DNA of 64,000 bases from Clostridium yunnanense. Lineage in GTDB: Bacteria; Bacillota; Clostridia; Clostridiales; Clostridiaceae. Location of the stretch: positions 40,541 through 104,540 of the forward strand of contig NZ_JAENHN010000032.1 of assembly GCF_016595795.1 (NCBI RefSeq). Reading direction: 5' to 3'. Under the pieces are notes generated by a model. The model saw only the letters and a list, made by a program, of their open reading frames with translations. It did not search any database and was not told where the DNA came from. A program made the position numbers and the translations under genes. Below, one piece after another: positions 25,834-34,906 of the stretch; position 1 is the first letter of the stretch; each line of letters starts with the position of its first letter.

Positions 25834-27411
25834 ATGACATTTAAAAAATTATCAATGCTTGTAACAGCACTAACAACAGCGGCCTTTTTACTAGTAGGCT
25901 GCGGTGGTGGAGCAAAAAGTACAGCAAATTCATCAGGAACTGCAGCAAAATCAGATACCTTCATCTATGGTATTGATGGTGATCCTGGTAACTCTGTAAA
26001 TGTAATAACAACAAGTGATCGTTATGGGTTAATGGAGATAAAAGCATTGTACTCACCACTATATATGTATAATGTTGATGGAATTAATTATTTCCTTGCT
26101 GAAAGCATGACTCAATCAGCAGACAAATTAACTTATACTGCAAAGTTAAGAAAAGACGTAAAGTGGAGTGATGGCACTAAGTTTACTGCTGATGACGTAG
26201 TATTCACATATAATGAAATGTTAAAAGAAAAGAATGCTGGCTGGGCATATAGTCAATTGATCTTCAACGGAAAACCAGTTAAGGTAACAAAAGTAGATGA
26301 CTATACAGTAGATTTCACTTTACCAGAAGTAAGTGCTCCTGGAATAGAACTTTTAGCTAATATCTTTATAATGCCAAAGCATATATATGATGGTGAAACA
26401 AATTTTGAAAATAGTACTAAGAATGCAAAACCTGTAGGAACTGGTCCATATAAACTAGAAGAATACAAAGCTGGTCAATACGTTAAGATGGTTAGAAATG
26501 ATGATTACTTCTTAGGTAAGGCAAAGATACAAAATGTTATCTTTAGAGTAATACCGGATGCTAACACTGCTAAGCTTTCTCTTCAAAAAGGAGAAATAAA
26601 TGCTTTATCAGTTCAATCAAGAGATTTGGACAGCTTGTTGAAAGGTAATAATTTAACTCCTTATAAGTATGATGAAGGTAGAGTAGCTTATGCTGTCCTT
26701 AACTCTAATTCACCAAAGCTTAAGGATGCAAGTGTTAGACAAGCAATTTTCTATGCACTAAACAGAACTGATTTGATAAATGCAGCTTTTGGATCAGAGG
26801 AATATGCGAAAAAAGCTTATTCTTTCCTTCCTAACGAAAATAAATTCCATACAGATAATGTTGAGAAGTATGAGTTTGATCAAGCTAAGGCTAAAGAACT
26901 TTTATCAAAGGCAGGAGTTTCAGGATTAAAACTTAAACTTGGATATCCAGGCAGTAATGTTCCTTACCAAAAGGAAGCTGCTATCATCCAACAAAATCTT
27001 AAGGCAGTAGGAATAGATGTTGAGCTTGCAGCAGGTGAAGATGCTGCTATAAGTCAACAAATGAAAAATAAAAATAGTGACTACGATATGTTCATTGGTG
27101 GGTATATCATGGGTATAGATCCAGATACCTTTAACTCATTATTCCTATCAGATAGTAAATTTAACTACAGTCACTATGCAGACAAGCAAATAGATGATTT
27201 ATTTAATGCTGGAAGAGTAGAAACAGATGAAGCAAAGAGAAAAGATATATATAATCAAATTCAACAAAAGCTTCAAGCAAATGCATATTTCTATCCAATT
27301 CTTGAAAATAAAAGAATTGTAGTTATGAGTTCTAATTTAGCTGGAATTGATGATGCTAAGTTGGTTCCAGTTTATACTTTTGAAGATATGTCTAAGCTTT
27401 ATTATAAATAA
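25834..27411 (+). CDS. oppA: Oligopeptide ABC transporter substrate-binding lipoprotein (OppA/DppA type)
   Basis: This 525-residue protein has a lipoprotein signal with lipobox LVGC (Cys at about 23) and an SBP_bac_5 domain. Family signatures include LRKDVKWSDGTKFTADDVVF and GTGPYKLEEYKAGQYV. It captures peptides outside the membrane for the OppBCDF-type proteins encoded downstream. It is the first gene behind a T-box leader, so its expression should rise when a particular tRNA is uncharged. A strong acaagggggaacaga ribosome site precedes the ATG. A 15-bp hairpin separates it from the permease gene. Confidence 0.93.
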   Translation: MTFKKLSMLVTALTTAAFLLVGCGGGAKSTANSSGTAAKSDTFIYGIDGDPGNSVNVITTSDRYGLMEIKALYSPLYMYNVDGINYFLAESMTQSADKLTYTAKLRKDVKWSDGTKFTADDVVFTYNEMLKEKNAGWAYSQLIFNGKPVKVTKVDDYTVDFTLPEVSAPGIELLANIFIMPKHIYDGETNFENSTKNAKPVGTGPYKLEEYKAGQYVKMVRNDDYFLGKAKIQNVIFRVIPDANTAKLSLQKGEINALSVQSRDLDSLLKGNNLTPYKYDEGRVAYAVLNSNSPKLKDASVRQAIFYALNRTDLINAAFGSEEYAKKAYSFLPNENKFHTDNVEKYEFDQAKAKELLSKAGVSGLKLKLGYPGSNVPYQKEAAIIQQNLKAVGIDVELAAGEDAAISQQMKNKNSDYDMFIGGYIMGIDPDTFNSLFLSDSKFNYSHYADKQIDDLFNAGRVETDEAKRKDIYNQIQQKLQANAYFYPILENKRIVVMSSNLAGIDDAKLVPVYTFEDMSKLYYK

Positions 27412-27434
27412 AAGTCATATAGATGTAATGTAAA

Positions 27435-27470
27435 TACATGGAGAATATATAGGTTTATATTCTCCATGTA
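27435..27470 (+). terminator. 15-bp perfect hairpin between oppA and oppB
   Basis: The stem tacatggagaatata / tatattctccatgta has a 6-base loop but no long T run (taatttatta follows). Such intercistronic stems often cause partial termination or protect upstream mRNA. It may favour excess of the binding protein over the permease. Confidence 0.65.
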
Positions 27471-27500
27471 TAATTTATTAATTAAGGAAGTGAGTACAAA

Positions 27501-28454
27501 GTGGCAAAATACATATTTAAAAGAATACTACAAGCTATTCCGCTACTTTTAATTATTACTATAATATGTTTCGTGTTAATTCAAATGGCACCTTACAATG
27601 CGGTAGATGCCATGACAACACCAAAAATGTCCCAAGAAACAATTGATCTAATTAAAGCAAAATATGGCTTTGATAAGCCTGTCTATGTACAGTATTTTTT
27701 ATGGTTAAAGGGGATGTTAACAGGTCAGTTTGGATATTCAATTGTTACTCATGAAAGCATTTCAAACGATTTAGCTGCAAGACTTCCAGCTACTATGGTT
27801 TTGGTTTTTCCAGCTTACTTGATATCACTTGTTATCTCAATAGTTCTTGGGCTTATAGCTGGATCTAATAAAAACAAGCTTGTAGATAAGATAATAGATG
27901 GATTTTGTTCAATAAGTATAGCTACTCCAACCTTTTGGTTTGCAATGATTTTAATTTTTATATTTGGATACAAGCTATCTATACTTCCTATATTGGGTAT
28001 GAATACTATAGGAGTTGAAGGGTCTATATCGGATTTTTTACTACATTATATAATGCCATGTGTTGTGTTAGTTATCGCTTACACTCCGGAGCTTGTTAGA
28101 TATGTTAGATCCTCAACCATAGGACAAACTTCTGAAGGGTATGTGATGGTACAGAATGCTTTTGGAGCAAGTAAGAGCGAAATATTATTTAGACATATCT
28201 GTAAAAATGTTCTTCTACCAATTATCACGAAGATAGGCATGGCACTACCTATGCTCGTTACTGGAGCAATGATAACAGAAACTGTTTTTGGATGGCCAGG
28301 AGTAGGTCCGTATTTTGTTACAGCAGTTCGAGGTTTAGATTATCCAGTGGTTATGGCTATTTTAGTATTATCTTCTTCTATGGTCATAATAGGAAACTTA
28401 TTGTCAGATATATTATATTCAATTGTTGATCCTAGAATAAAAGAAATGGAGTAA
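27501..28454 (+). CDS. oppB: Peptide ABC transporter permease (OppB/DppB type)
   Basis: This 317-residue inner-membrane permease starts with GTG and has six predicted helices. The N-terminus (MAKYIFKRILQAIPLLLIIT) and the EAA loop region (VQNAFGASKSEILFRHICKN) are typical of OppB/DppB. It forms the peptide channel with the OppC-type subunit encoded 5 bases downstream. Full length for the family. Confidence 0.93.
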   Translation: MAKYIFKRILQAIPLLLIITIICFVLIQMAPYNAVDAMTTPKMSQETIDLIKAKYGFDKPVYVQYFLWLKGMLTGQFGYSIVTHESISNDLAARLPATMVLVFPAYLISLVISIVLGLIAGSNKNKLVDKIIDGFCSISIATPTFWFAMILIFIFGYKLSILPILGMNTIGVEGSISDFLLHYIMPCVVLVIAYTPELVRYVRSSTIGQTSEGYVMVQNAFGASKSEILFRHICKNVLLPIITKIGMALPMLVTGAMITETVFGWPGVGPYFVTAVRGLDYPVVMAILVLSSSMVIIGNLLSDILYSIVDPRIKEME

Positions 28455-28459
28455 GGCCA

Positions 28460-29311
28460 ATGAAAAGCGTAAGATTTAAAAAAGTCATAGATGAGTTAAA
28501 GGGTAATAAAAGTGCTTTGTTTTCAATAGCCTTTCTGGTATTTATAATAGTTATATCAATATTTGCATTTTTAATACCTATAGATCCGAATGATACTGAT
28601 ACTTCAAGTATATTACTAACTCCTAGTATGAGCCATTTATTTGGAACTGATGAACTAGGAAGGGATTACTTAGCGAGAACTATTTATGGAGGAAGAGTGT
28701 CTCTTGTAGTTGGAATCCTCGCTATGATTATTTCAACTAGCATAGGTATAGCTGTTGGCACAATAAGTGGATATTTTGGAGGGCGTATAGATAATCTTTT
28801 AATGAGATTTGTTGATATAATATCATCTATTCCATGGATGATACTTGTAACTGTAGTAAGCATATTTTTAAAACCTGGACTTCAAGCCATAATCATAGTA
28901 ATTGGATTATTTTCTTGGATGGGAACAGCCAGACTTGTACGTGCGGAAACCCTTTCTATAAAACAAAGAGAGTATGTACTTTATGCAAATTCCATCGGAG
29001 AGTCTTCAAGAAACGTGATTTTTAAACATATTATTCCTAGTGTGTTTCCAACTATAATAATCGCTTCAACCTCAAGTATAGCTGATGCTATAATGACAGA
29101 ATCCTCATTAAGCTTTTTAGGACTTGGGATCCAGCAACCTATGTCATCTTGGGGGAATTTACTTCAAAATGCTCAGACAAACTTACAAAATGCACCATAT
29201 ATGGCTATTTTGCCAGGTGTGTTAATAATACTTACAATATATTCTTTCAATAAATTAGGGAATGTTTTAAGAGTATTTGCTGAGCCAAAGACAGCAGGAG
29301 GAGGTAAATAA
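28460..29311 (+). CDS. oppC: Peptide ABC transporter permease (OppC/DppC type)
   Basis: This 283-residue permease has one N-terminal helix and then five to six more. It carries the OppC N-terminal extension and the signature HLFGTDELGRDYLARTIYGG. The EAA motif is YANSIGESSRNVIFKHIIPS. It starts 5 bases after oppB and ends 4 bases before the chosen start of oppD, so the genes are co-translated from one transcript. Confidence 0.93.
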   Translation: MKSVRFKKVIDELKGNKSALFSIAFLVFIIVISIFAFLIPIDPNDTDTSSILLTPSMSHLFGTDELGRDYLARTIYGGRVSLVVGILAMIISTSIGIAVGTISGYFGGRIDNLLMRFVDIISSIPWMILVTVVSIFLKPGLQAIIIVIGLFSWMGTARLVRAETLSIKQREYVLYANSIGESSRNVIFKHIIPSVFPTIIIASTSSIADAIMTESSLSFLGLGIQQPMSSWGNLLQNAQTNLQNAPYMAILPGVLIILTIYSFNKLGNVLRVFAEPKTAGGGK

Positions 29312-29315
29312 TATT

Positions 29316-30284
29316 ATGAATGACGAGACACTTCTTAAAGTAATAAATTTAAAGACTACATTTTATAATAAAAATAGTAAGATAGAAGCTGTTAGAGGAG
29401 TTGATTTTGAAGTTAACTCAGGAGATGTTCTTGGAATAGTAGGTGAATCAGGTAGTGGTAAGAGCGTACTTATGCGATCAGTGATGAACATACTTCAAGA
29501 AAATGCCAAGATAGACTCGGGAGAAGTTGTTTTTGAAGGAAAGGACCTTTTAAAACTATCTCATAAGGATATGAAAAAAATCAATGGAAAAGAGATGGCT
29601 ATGATTTTTCAGGACCCAATGTCTGCTCTAAATCCACTAAAAAAGGTTGGAGCGCATCTTGTTGAGGTTATAGTTAGGCATAAAGGGGTCAATAAGAAAG
29701 AAGCAAAGTCTCTGGCTATAAAACTTTTAGCTGATGTTGGGATTCCTATGCCAGAAAAAAGGATAGAGCAGTATCCGCACGAATTTAGTGGTGGTATGAG
29801 GCAAAGAGTGCTTATTGCAATGGCACTTGCTTGCAAGCCTAAGCTATTAATTGCAGATGAACCTACAACTGCCTTAGATGTTACTATTCAAGCACAGATT
29901 TTAGAGCTTTTAAAATCTTTGAAGGAAGTCAATGATATGTCTATTATTCTTATAACACATGATCTAGGGGTAGTAGCTAATATCTGTAATAGAATAGCAG
30001 TTATGTACGGTGGCTTAATAATGGAAGAAGGAACTACTGAAGAAATCTTTTATGAAACTAAGCATCCTTATACAAAAGCTTTACTGAATTCTATACCTAA
30101 AGTTGAGGGAAATGAAAAAGTAAGGCTTAAACCTATAGAAGGTTCTGCTCCATCTTTATTAGACCCTCCTAAAGGCTGCCCTTTTGCAGAGAGGTGTGAA
30201 TTTGCAAACTCAAAATGCTTAAGTAGGATGCCGGATTATAAAAAGTTTAGCGACACCCATAGAGCTAGGTGCTTTTTACTGTAG
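29316..30284 (+). CDS. oppD: Peptide ABC transporter ATPase (OppD/DppD type)
   Basis: This ATPase of about 322 residues has Walker A GESGSGKSV, Q-loop MIFQDPMSALNP, signature FSGGMRQRVLIAMAL, Walker B LLIADEPTTALD and switch His in LITHDLGVV. The C-terminal oligo_HPY domain includes GCPFAERC. The ATG at 29316 follows ggaggaggtaa. A longer frame beginning inside oppC is rejected for lack of a ribosome site. It pairs with the OppF-type ATPase, although an attenuator-like repeat separates the two genes. Confidence 0.92.
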   Translation: MNDETLLKVINLKTTFYNKNSKIEAVRGVDFEVNSGDVLGIVGESGSGKSVLMRSVMNILQENAKIDSGEVVFEGKDLLKLSHKDMKKINGKEMAMIFQDPMSALNPLKKVGAHLVEVIVRHKGVNKKEAKSLAIKLLADVGIPMPEKRIEQYPHEFSGGMRQRVLIAMALACKPKLLIADEPTTALDVTIQAQILELLKSLKEVNDMSIILITHDLGVVANICNRIAVMYGGLIMEEGTTEEIFYETKHPYTKALLNSIPKVEGNEKVRLKPIEGSAPSLLDPPKGCPFAERCEFANSKCLSRMPDYKKFSDTHRARCFLL

Positions 30285-30297
30285 AGTAAATTATATA

Positions 30298-30372
30298 ATT
30301 TTCCTCATATTCATTCGGAAAGGCAGATGCGTTAAAAAGCTCACTGAAGAAGGTCACTTCAGCGACCTTTTT
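30298..30372 (+). repeat. 75-nt attenuator-like dispersed element, copy 1 (between oppD and oppF)
   Basis: The segment ttttcctcata...tcggaaaggcagatg is followed by gctcactgaag. It ends in the terminator-like stem aaggtcact / agcgacctt with a T run. A second copy lies at 43472-43545 before the dinG-like gene, and the terminator half is also at 23971. The ctgaag segment can alternatively pair with cttcag inside the terminator, giving two exclusive folds. Confidence 0.65.
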
Positions 30373-30419
30373 ATAGGGGGAAGATGAATTACGCAAGTCA
30401 ATGTAAAGGAGGCATATAA

Positions 30420-31400
30420 GTGGATAATACAGATAGAGTATTAATAGAAGTAAAAGACTTAAAAAAATATTTTCCCGTTAAGAACAAGTTTATAGGAAGC
30501 GAAAAGAAGTTTGTTAAAGCGGTAGATGGGGTCTCTTTTGATATAAAGAAAGGCGAAACCTTTGGACTTGTAGGTGAGTCTGGCTGTGGTAAGTCAACTC
30601 TTGGAAGATCAATCACTAGACTTTACGATGTAACTTCAGGTGATATATTTTTTGACGGAACTAATATTGCAAAATTTAATAAAAAAGAGATGAAGCAGTA
30701 TAATAAAAGGATGCAAATTATCTTTCAAGATCCTTATTCGTCACTTAATCCTAATATGAATGTGGAAGAACTAATCAGTGAACCTCTTCTGCTGCATACA
30801 AATCTTTCTAAGAAGGAGAGAAATGACAAGATTCAGAGTTTGCTTGAAATGGTTGGACTTAAGAAAACAGACATGGAAAAGTTTCCACATGAATTTAGTG
30901 GAGGCCAATGTCAAAGAATAGGAATCGCAAGAGCTATATCAACTAACCCTGAGTTCATATTATGTGATGAGCCTATATCAGCTTTAGATGTATCTATTCA
31001 AGCTCAAGTAGTAAATATGCTAGAGGATTTACAAAAGGAACTTGGATTAACCTATCTCTTTGTGGCTCATGATCTTTCAATGGTAAGACACATTTCAGAT
31101 AGAATAGGTGTAATGTATTTAGGCAATATTATAGAGATTTCTGGAAGTAATGATTTATATAACAATCCACTACATCCATATACAAAAGCATTACTTTCAG
31201 CGATACCTATAGCTGACCCACTAAAGGCAAAAGCATCTCAAAGACAAATAATCGAAGGAGATATACCTAGTCCAATAGATATTCCTTCTGGATGCAGATT
31301 TCATACGAGATGTCCGTACGCAAAACCTATGTGTAAGGAATCTACACCTCAAATGAAGCAAATAGAAAATGGACATTTTGTTGCATGTCATTTATATTAG
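30420..31400 (+). CDS. oppF: Peptide ABC transporter ATPase (OppF/DppF type)
   Basis: This 326-residue ATPase starts with GTG after aaaggaggcatataa. Walker A is GESGCGKST and the Q-loop is [12 protein letters not shown]. The signature is [15 protein letters not shown], Walker B is [12 protein letters not shown] and the switch His is in FVAHDLSMV. The oligo_HPY C-terminus has [10 protein letters not shown]. It completes a full oppABCDF set. It is followed by a long hairpin terminator. Confidence 0.93.
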   Translation: MDNTDRVLIEVKDLKKYFPVKNKFIGSEKKFVKAVDGVSFDIKKGETFGLVGESGCGKSTLGRSITRLYDVTSGDIFFDGTNIAKFNKKEMKQYNKRMQIIFQDPYSSLNPNMNVEELISEPLLLHTNLSKKERNDKIQSLLEMVGLKKTDMEKFPHEFSGGQCQRIGIARAISTNPEFILCDEPISALDVSIQAQVVNMLEDLQKELGLTYLFVAHDLSMVRHISDRIGVMYLGNIIEISGSNDLYNNPLHPYTKALLSAIPIADPLKAKASQRQIIEGDIPSPIDIPSGCRFHTRCPYAKPMCKESTPQMKQIENGHFVACHLY

Positions 31401-31402
31401 TT

Positions 31403-31475
31403 AAAAACTAGTCACCAAATGAATTGTCACTTGTAAAGTTGACAGATGACGATTCATTGGACTAGTTTTTTTCTT
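31403..31475 (+). terminator. Long hairpin terminator after oppF
   Basis: A roughly 70-base imperfect hairpin begins aaaaactagtc and closes with gactagttttttt. Internal arms pair ccaaatgaattgtca with tgacgattcattgg. The following stretch to 31736 is A+T-rich and shows no gene; a short open frame at 31597-31821 is not supported. Confidence 0.8.
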
Positions 31476-31736
31476 TTTCATCAATAAATTATAGTTAGAC
31501 TAAGAAATCTAAACATACTTGAATAGAAAATTAAAAAAAGATTAATAAAAAAATATTCTCCCCCCTTAAATAGTAAGTATCTAATCGTATATTAATATGC
31601 AAAGAATTATGAGTAGGATATGTGATTTTAAATATAGGAGGTCTAGAACTGAGGCTATTATAAATTACATGCCTAAAGGTTACAAAAGTGGTGTAAGGGT
31701 GCAAATACATATGATAATAAACAGCGAGGGATATAC

Positions 31737-32228
31737 ATGGAGACAAAAACATTTAAACCATTATATTGGAATCACTTTACTGCAATACCTAACTTTTTTG
31801 ATTTTATTGATTCTGATATAAGTGAAGTATTTGGTAAAAAGGGGAGCTTTATAGTTTTCAATATAGTTAGTTTAAGAAAGATTAATGAAAAGTATGGAAG
31901 GAATTTTGGTGATTTACATACTAAAGCTTTAATAAAAGCAATTACCAATATTTCATCAAAATATAAGAAATCTTATTGCTTTAGATTTGGAAGTAACGAT
32001 TTTGTAGTTATATTACCTGATTATACTACAAAACAAATTAACGAGATTTGTATTGAAATCAAAGAACAATATAAAAGTAATGTAAATTCTTTAGGTCTTA
32101 ATAGAGCGCAGCTAAATAAATTTATGATTGAATATAGAAAAGAGATTGCTTCTGTAGAAGATTTTATGAAAAGTTATCTGAGCATGCCAAGATGCTTTGA
32201 CTTACAAAACACAATAAAAGGAATATGA
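31737..32228 (+). CDS. Degenerate GGDEF-like domain protein
   Basis: This 163-residue protein resembles the first half of the next gene product (shared PNFFDF, FGKKG/FGEKG, SFIVFN/AFIVFN and QLNKF motifs). The fold pattern recalls GGDEF, with FIVFNIVSLRKINEKYGRNFG and FRFGSNDFVVILP in place of the catalytic RxGGDEF loop. GSNDF cannot bind GTP in the usual way, so diguanylate cyclase activity is not expected. It may be a sensory or regulatory domain made as a stand-alone protein. It probably arose by duplication with its neighbour, 36 bases downstream. The ribosome site is cgagggatatac. Confidence 0.65.
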   Translation: METKTFKPLYWNHFTAIPNFFDFIDSDISEVFGKKGSFIVFNIVSLRKINEKYGRNFGDLHTKALIKAITNISSKYKKSYCFRFGSNDFVVILPDYTTKQINEICIEIKEQYKSNVNSLGLNRAQLNKFMIEYRKEIASVEDFMKSYLSMPRCFDLQNTIKGI

Positions 32229-32264
32229 TAGGAAGTTAAACAAATTATTTTGGGGAGGATTTGA

Positions 32265-33308
32265 ATGGAAATAAAAGCATTTGATGATGTTTATAGTAAT
32301 TGTTCTTCAGTACGTCCGAACTTCTTTGATTTTCTTGAAGCTGATATTAGTAAAATCTTTGGAGAAAAAGGTGCATTTATAGTTTTTAATGTTTATAATT
32401 CTAAAAATGAAAATGATGAGTTATATATAGAAAGTATTTTTAAGTTAGTTAGGAATGTAATTTCTACATATTCAAATGTATATGGTTTTATCTTGGGAAC
32501 TAACGATATAATAATTACCTTTCCAAACTATAATTTAACTGATATCGAAAAGATATCTTGCAAAGTGGAAGTTAGCCTAAATAATATAATGAAAATTATA
32601 GAAAAGCCATATCTGCAATTAAATAAATTTACTCTAAAATATAATCAAAATATCAACTCTGTAGAAGATTTTTATGAATTACTTTTTGATAATGTAATGA
32701 AGCAAGAAGAAAGTAAAGAAGTTTCTAGAGTAAAACTGAAAAGTATAATACATATGTTTACAAATAATATAAGGAACACACTTCATTCTTATAAGTATGC
32801 AAATGAACTTGCGTTTATCGATGATGTTTCTGGTATCTCAAATCATAGGGCAGGTAAATTATTTTTATCAAAACTAATAGAAGAGTATATGGAAAATAGA
32901 AAAGGCTTTGCAATAATGTTTATAGATGGAGATAACCTGAAACGTTATAATAATATAAGTTATGAAGCAGGTAACCAGATGATTAGAAATCTTAGTACTA
33001 TAATTAAAAGTTCCATAAGATGTGAAGATAAAGTGTTTAGATGGTTATCAGGTGATGAATTCGTAGTGATACTTAAAGACATAGATGGACAAAATACTTT
33101 AAAGTTAGCTGAAAGAGTAAGAAAAGCAGTTCAGGTTCAAACTAAAAACTATATATATCCTACAACTATTTCAGTAGGAGTAACTCATTATCCAAGTGAT
33201 GGGAAGAACGTTAATGATCTTATAAACAGAGCTGAAAAAGCAAATGCTTATGCAAAATCCATTGGGAAAAATCGTGTGATAAAGTGGAATTCTTCAATGG
33301 CTGATTAA
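32265..33308 (+). CDS. Diguanylate cyclase with N-terminal degenerate GGDEF-like domain
   Basis: In this 347-residue protein, residues 1-165 are related to the preceding 163-residue protein. They carry the degenerate loop LGTNDIIITFP. Residues 185-345 are a GGDEF domain with FIDGDNLKRYNNISYEAGNQ, the signature LSGDEFVVIL and SVGVTHYPSDGKNVNDLI. S-G-D-E-F is a permitted variant of GGDEF, so cyclic di-GMP synthesis is plausible. No membrane segment is visible, so it is cytosolic. An RxxD inhibitory site is not obvious. The tggggaggatttga ribosome site supports the start. Confidence 0.82.
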   Translation: MEIKAFDDVYSNCSSVRPNFFDFLEADISKIFGEKGAFIVFNVYNSKNENDELYIESIFKLVRNVISTYSNVYGFILGTNDIIITFPNYNLTDIEKISCKVEVSLNNIMKIIEKPYLQLNKFTLKYNQNINSVEDFYELLFDNVMKQEESKEVSRVKLKSIIHMFTNNIRNTLHSYKYANELAFIDDVSGISNHRAGKLFLSKLIEEYMENRKGFAIMFIDGDNLKRYNNISYEAGNQMIRNLSTIIKSSIRCEDKVFRWLSGDEFVVILKDIDGQNTLKLAERVRKAVQVQTKNYIYPTTISVGVTHYPSDGKNVNDLINRAEKANAYAKSIGKNRVIKWNSSMAD

Positions 33309-33488
33309 ATATATAAAATACTTTTGATCATAAAAAATAGTTTTTAACCGTGTTTAAGTTAATTTCATGAATAGTTAAAACATATTTTAAATTTAATAAT
33401 AAAAAATATGGGTACCCCCATAAAATAGAGAGTAGCTACGTATATAATACTAGGCGAAATTTTGATACATCAGTAAATGGGGGTAAGT

Positions 33489-34652
33489 ATGCTTGAAGTT
33501 GGTTATGTATTAGATGATAAATATGAAGTAATAAAAATAATAGGTTCTGGAGGTATGGGCACAGTATATTTATGCAAGAACATACGTCTAGAAAACCTTT
33601 GGGCAATAAAGGAAACGGAAAAATATGATAATGTAAGCTTAGATATCTTATCAGAGTGTAATATACTAAAGAACTTGAATCATTCTGGAATTCCTAGAAT
33701 AGTTGATATATTTTATGAAAAGAACTATGTATATTTAGTTGAAGATTATGTGGAAGGAAAAACTTTGTTTGAGTATGTCAAGAATGAACAAGGGGTTGAA
33801 TTAGAAAATATTAAGACTATAATTCTTGAAATTAGTGAAATAATAGAATATTTGCATAGTCTTAATCCACCAATAATTTATAGAGATTTGAAACCTTCAA
33901 ATATAATAATAAATCCAAGCGGGAAAGTTTTTCTTGTAGATTTTGGCATATCAAAATTTTATAAAGTAGATAGCGATAGTGACACAATATGTATGGGGTC
34001 CAGTGGATATGCAGCACCAGAGCAGCATGGATTAGCACAGTCATGCAAACAAACAGATATCTATGGTATGGGAATGGTTATTTATTTTATGATTACGGGT
34101 AAAGTTCCGTTTAGTGGCGCAGAGCCATTATTTGATGAAAATTATGATAAAAACATAAATAAAGATTTTATAAGAATAATAAAAAAATGTGTACAGCCTG
34201 AAATTAAAGATAGATATACCTCTGTTTATGAGCTGAAAAAAGAAGTTATTGAATTATCGATCAACGAAGAAGATGATAAGACTACGCTTTTAAAAGGTTC
34301 AAATGAAAAAGTCAAGAAGATGAAGAAGAAATTTAGTATAAAAAAGATTTTTCTAATTATTCCTTTCTTCGTAATTTTAGTATTATCTTCAATATATCTT
34401 TTAGGAGAAAGCGTTGTAGATAATGATAATGAAATAAATAAATCTAATATTGAAAATACAGTGAAAAGTGTACCTGAAGCAACAAAAGAAACCAATGAAC
34501 AAAATCAAAATAATACTTCATCAGATGCAACTAGTGATAGCAAACTACAAAATCAAGTAACTGATGATACTATTAATAAGCAAACTTTGGATAGTCAAGA
34601 AACGATTTATAATCAGCACAAAGCTAAAGGGAATGGTAAGAAGAAAAAATAA
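33489..34652 (+). CDS. Membrane-anchored Ser/Thr protein kinase (Hanks type)
   Basis: This kinase of about 387 residues has a Gly loop GSGGMGTVY, the invariant Lys in LWAIKETEK and catalytic loop IIYRDLKPSN. The Mg loop is LVDFGIS and the activation segment ends in YAAPEQ. A basic stretch and one transmembrane helix near 283-305 follow. The roughly 80-residue outer tail is rich in Asn, Thr, Gln and Ser. It lacks PASTA repeats, so unlike PrkC it should not sense muropeptides through them. YRD replaces the usual HRD. The ATG at 33489 is preferred because the ggggg-containing site lies before it. Confidence 0.9.
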   Translation: MLEVGYVLDDKYEVIKIIGSGGMGTVYLCKNIRLENLWAIKETEKYDNVSLDILSECNILKNLNHSGIPRIVDIFYEKNYVYLVEDYVEGKTLFEYVKNEQGVELENIKTIILEISEIIEYLHSLNPPIIYRDLKPSNIIINPSGKVFLVDFGISKFYKVDSDSDTICMGSSGYAAPEQHGLAQSCKQTDIYGMGMVIYFMITGKVPFSGAEPLFDENYDKNINKDFIRIIKKCVQPEIKDRYTSVYELKKEVIELSINEEDDKTTLLKGSNEKVKKMKKKFSIKKIFLIIPFFVILVLSSIYLLGESVVDNDNEINKSNIENTVKSVPEATKETNEQNQNNTSSDATSDSKLQNQVTDDTINKQTLDSQETIYNQHKAKGNGKKKK

Positions 34653-34685
34653 TCTAGATTATATATACGCGTCAGTTATTTTTTC

Positions 34686-34723
34686 AAAAAAGTTGGGTAA
34701 ATAAAAATATCCAACTTTTTTTG
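34686..34723 (+). terminator. Intrinsic terminator after kinase gene
   Basis: The stem aaaaaagttgg / ccaactttttt (34686-34696 / 34711-34721) ends in a T run. Confidence 0.85.
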
Positions 34724-34795
34724 TTGTAAAGGGAAGTATAAATTTTTCTAAATTAGAAAACTCAATTAAAAAATTGAATATATACTTAAACGACA

Positions 34796-34873
34796 TTGAC
34801 ACTTTAGGTATAAGATTATATACTATAATAGTTATAAAAATATAACTATTATAGTAATATAACTATTATGAAA
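34796..34873 (+). promoter_or_regulatory. Promoter and operator of the MarR-MATE operon
   Basis: TTGACA (34796-34801) and TATACT (34819-34824) are spaced by 17 bases. A perfect 14-bp inverted repeat, ctataatagttata-aaaa-tataactattatag (34823-34854), overlaps the -10 and start region. Further half-sites atataactattat and atataactaat follow. This is a classical arrangement for MarR autorepression. Confidence 0.78.
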
Positions 34874-34906
34874 ATATAACTAATATTATATCCTTTGGAG
34901 GAATAA

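Noticed and set aside
31597-31821. 74-codon open frame before the degenerate GGDEF gene
   Set aside because: No ribosome site, overlaps the better supported gene starting at 31737.
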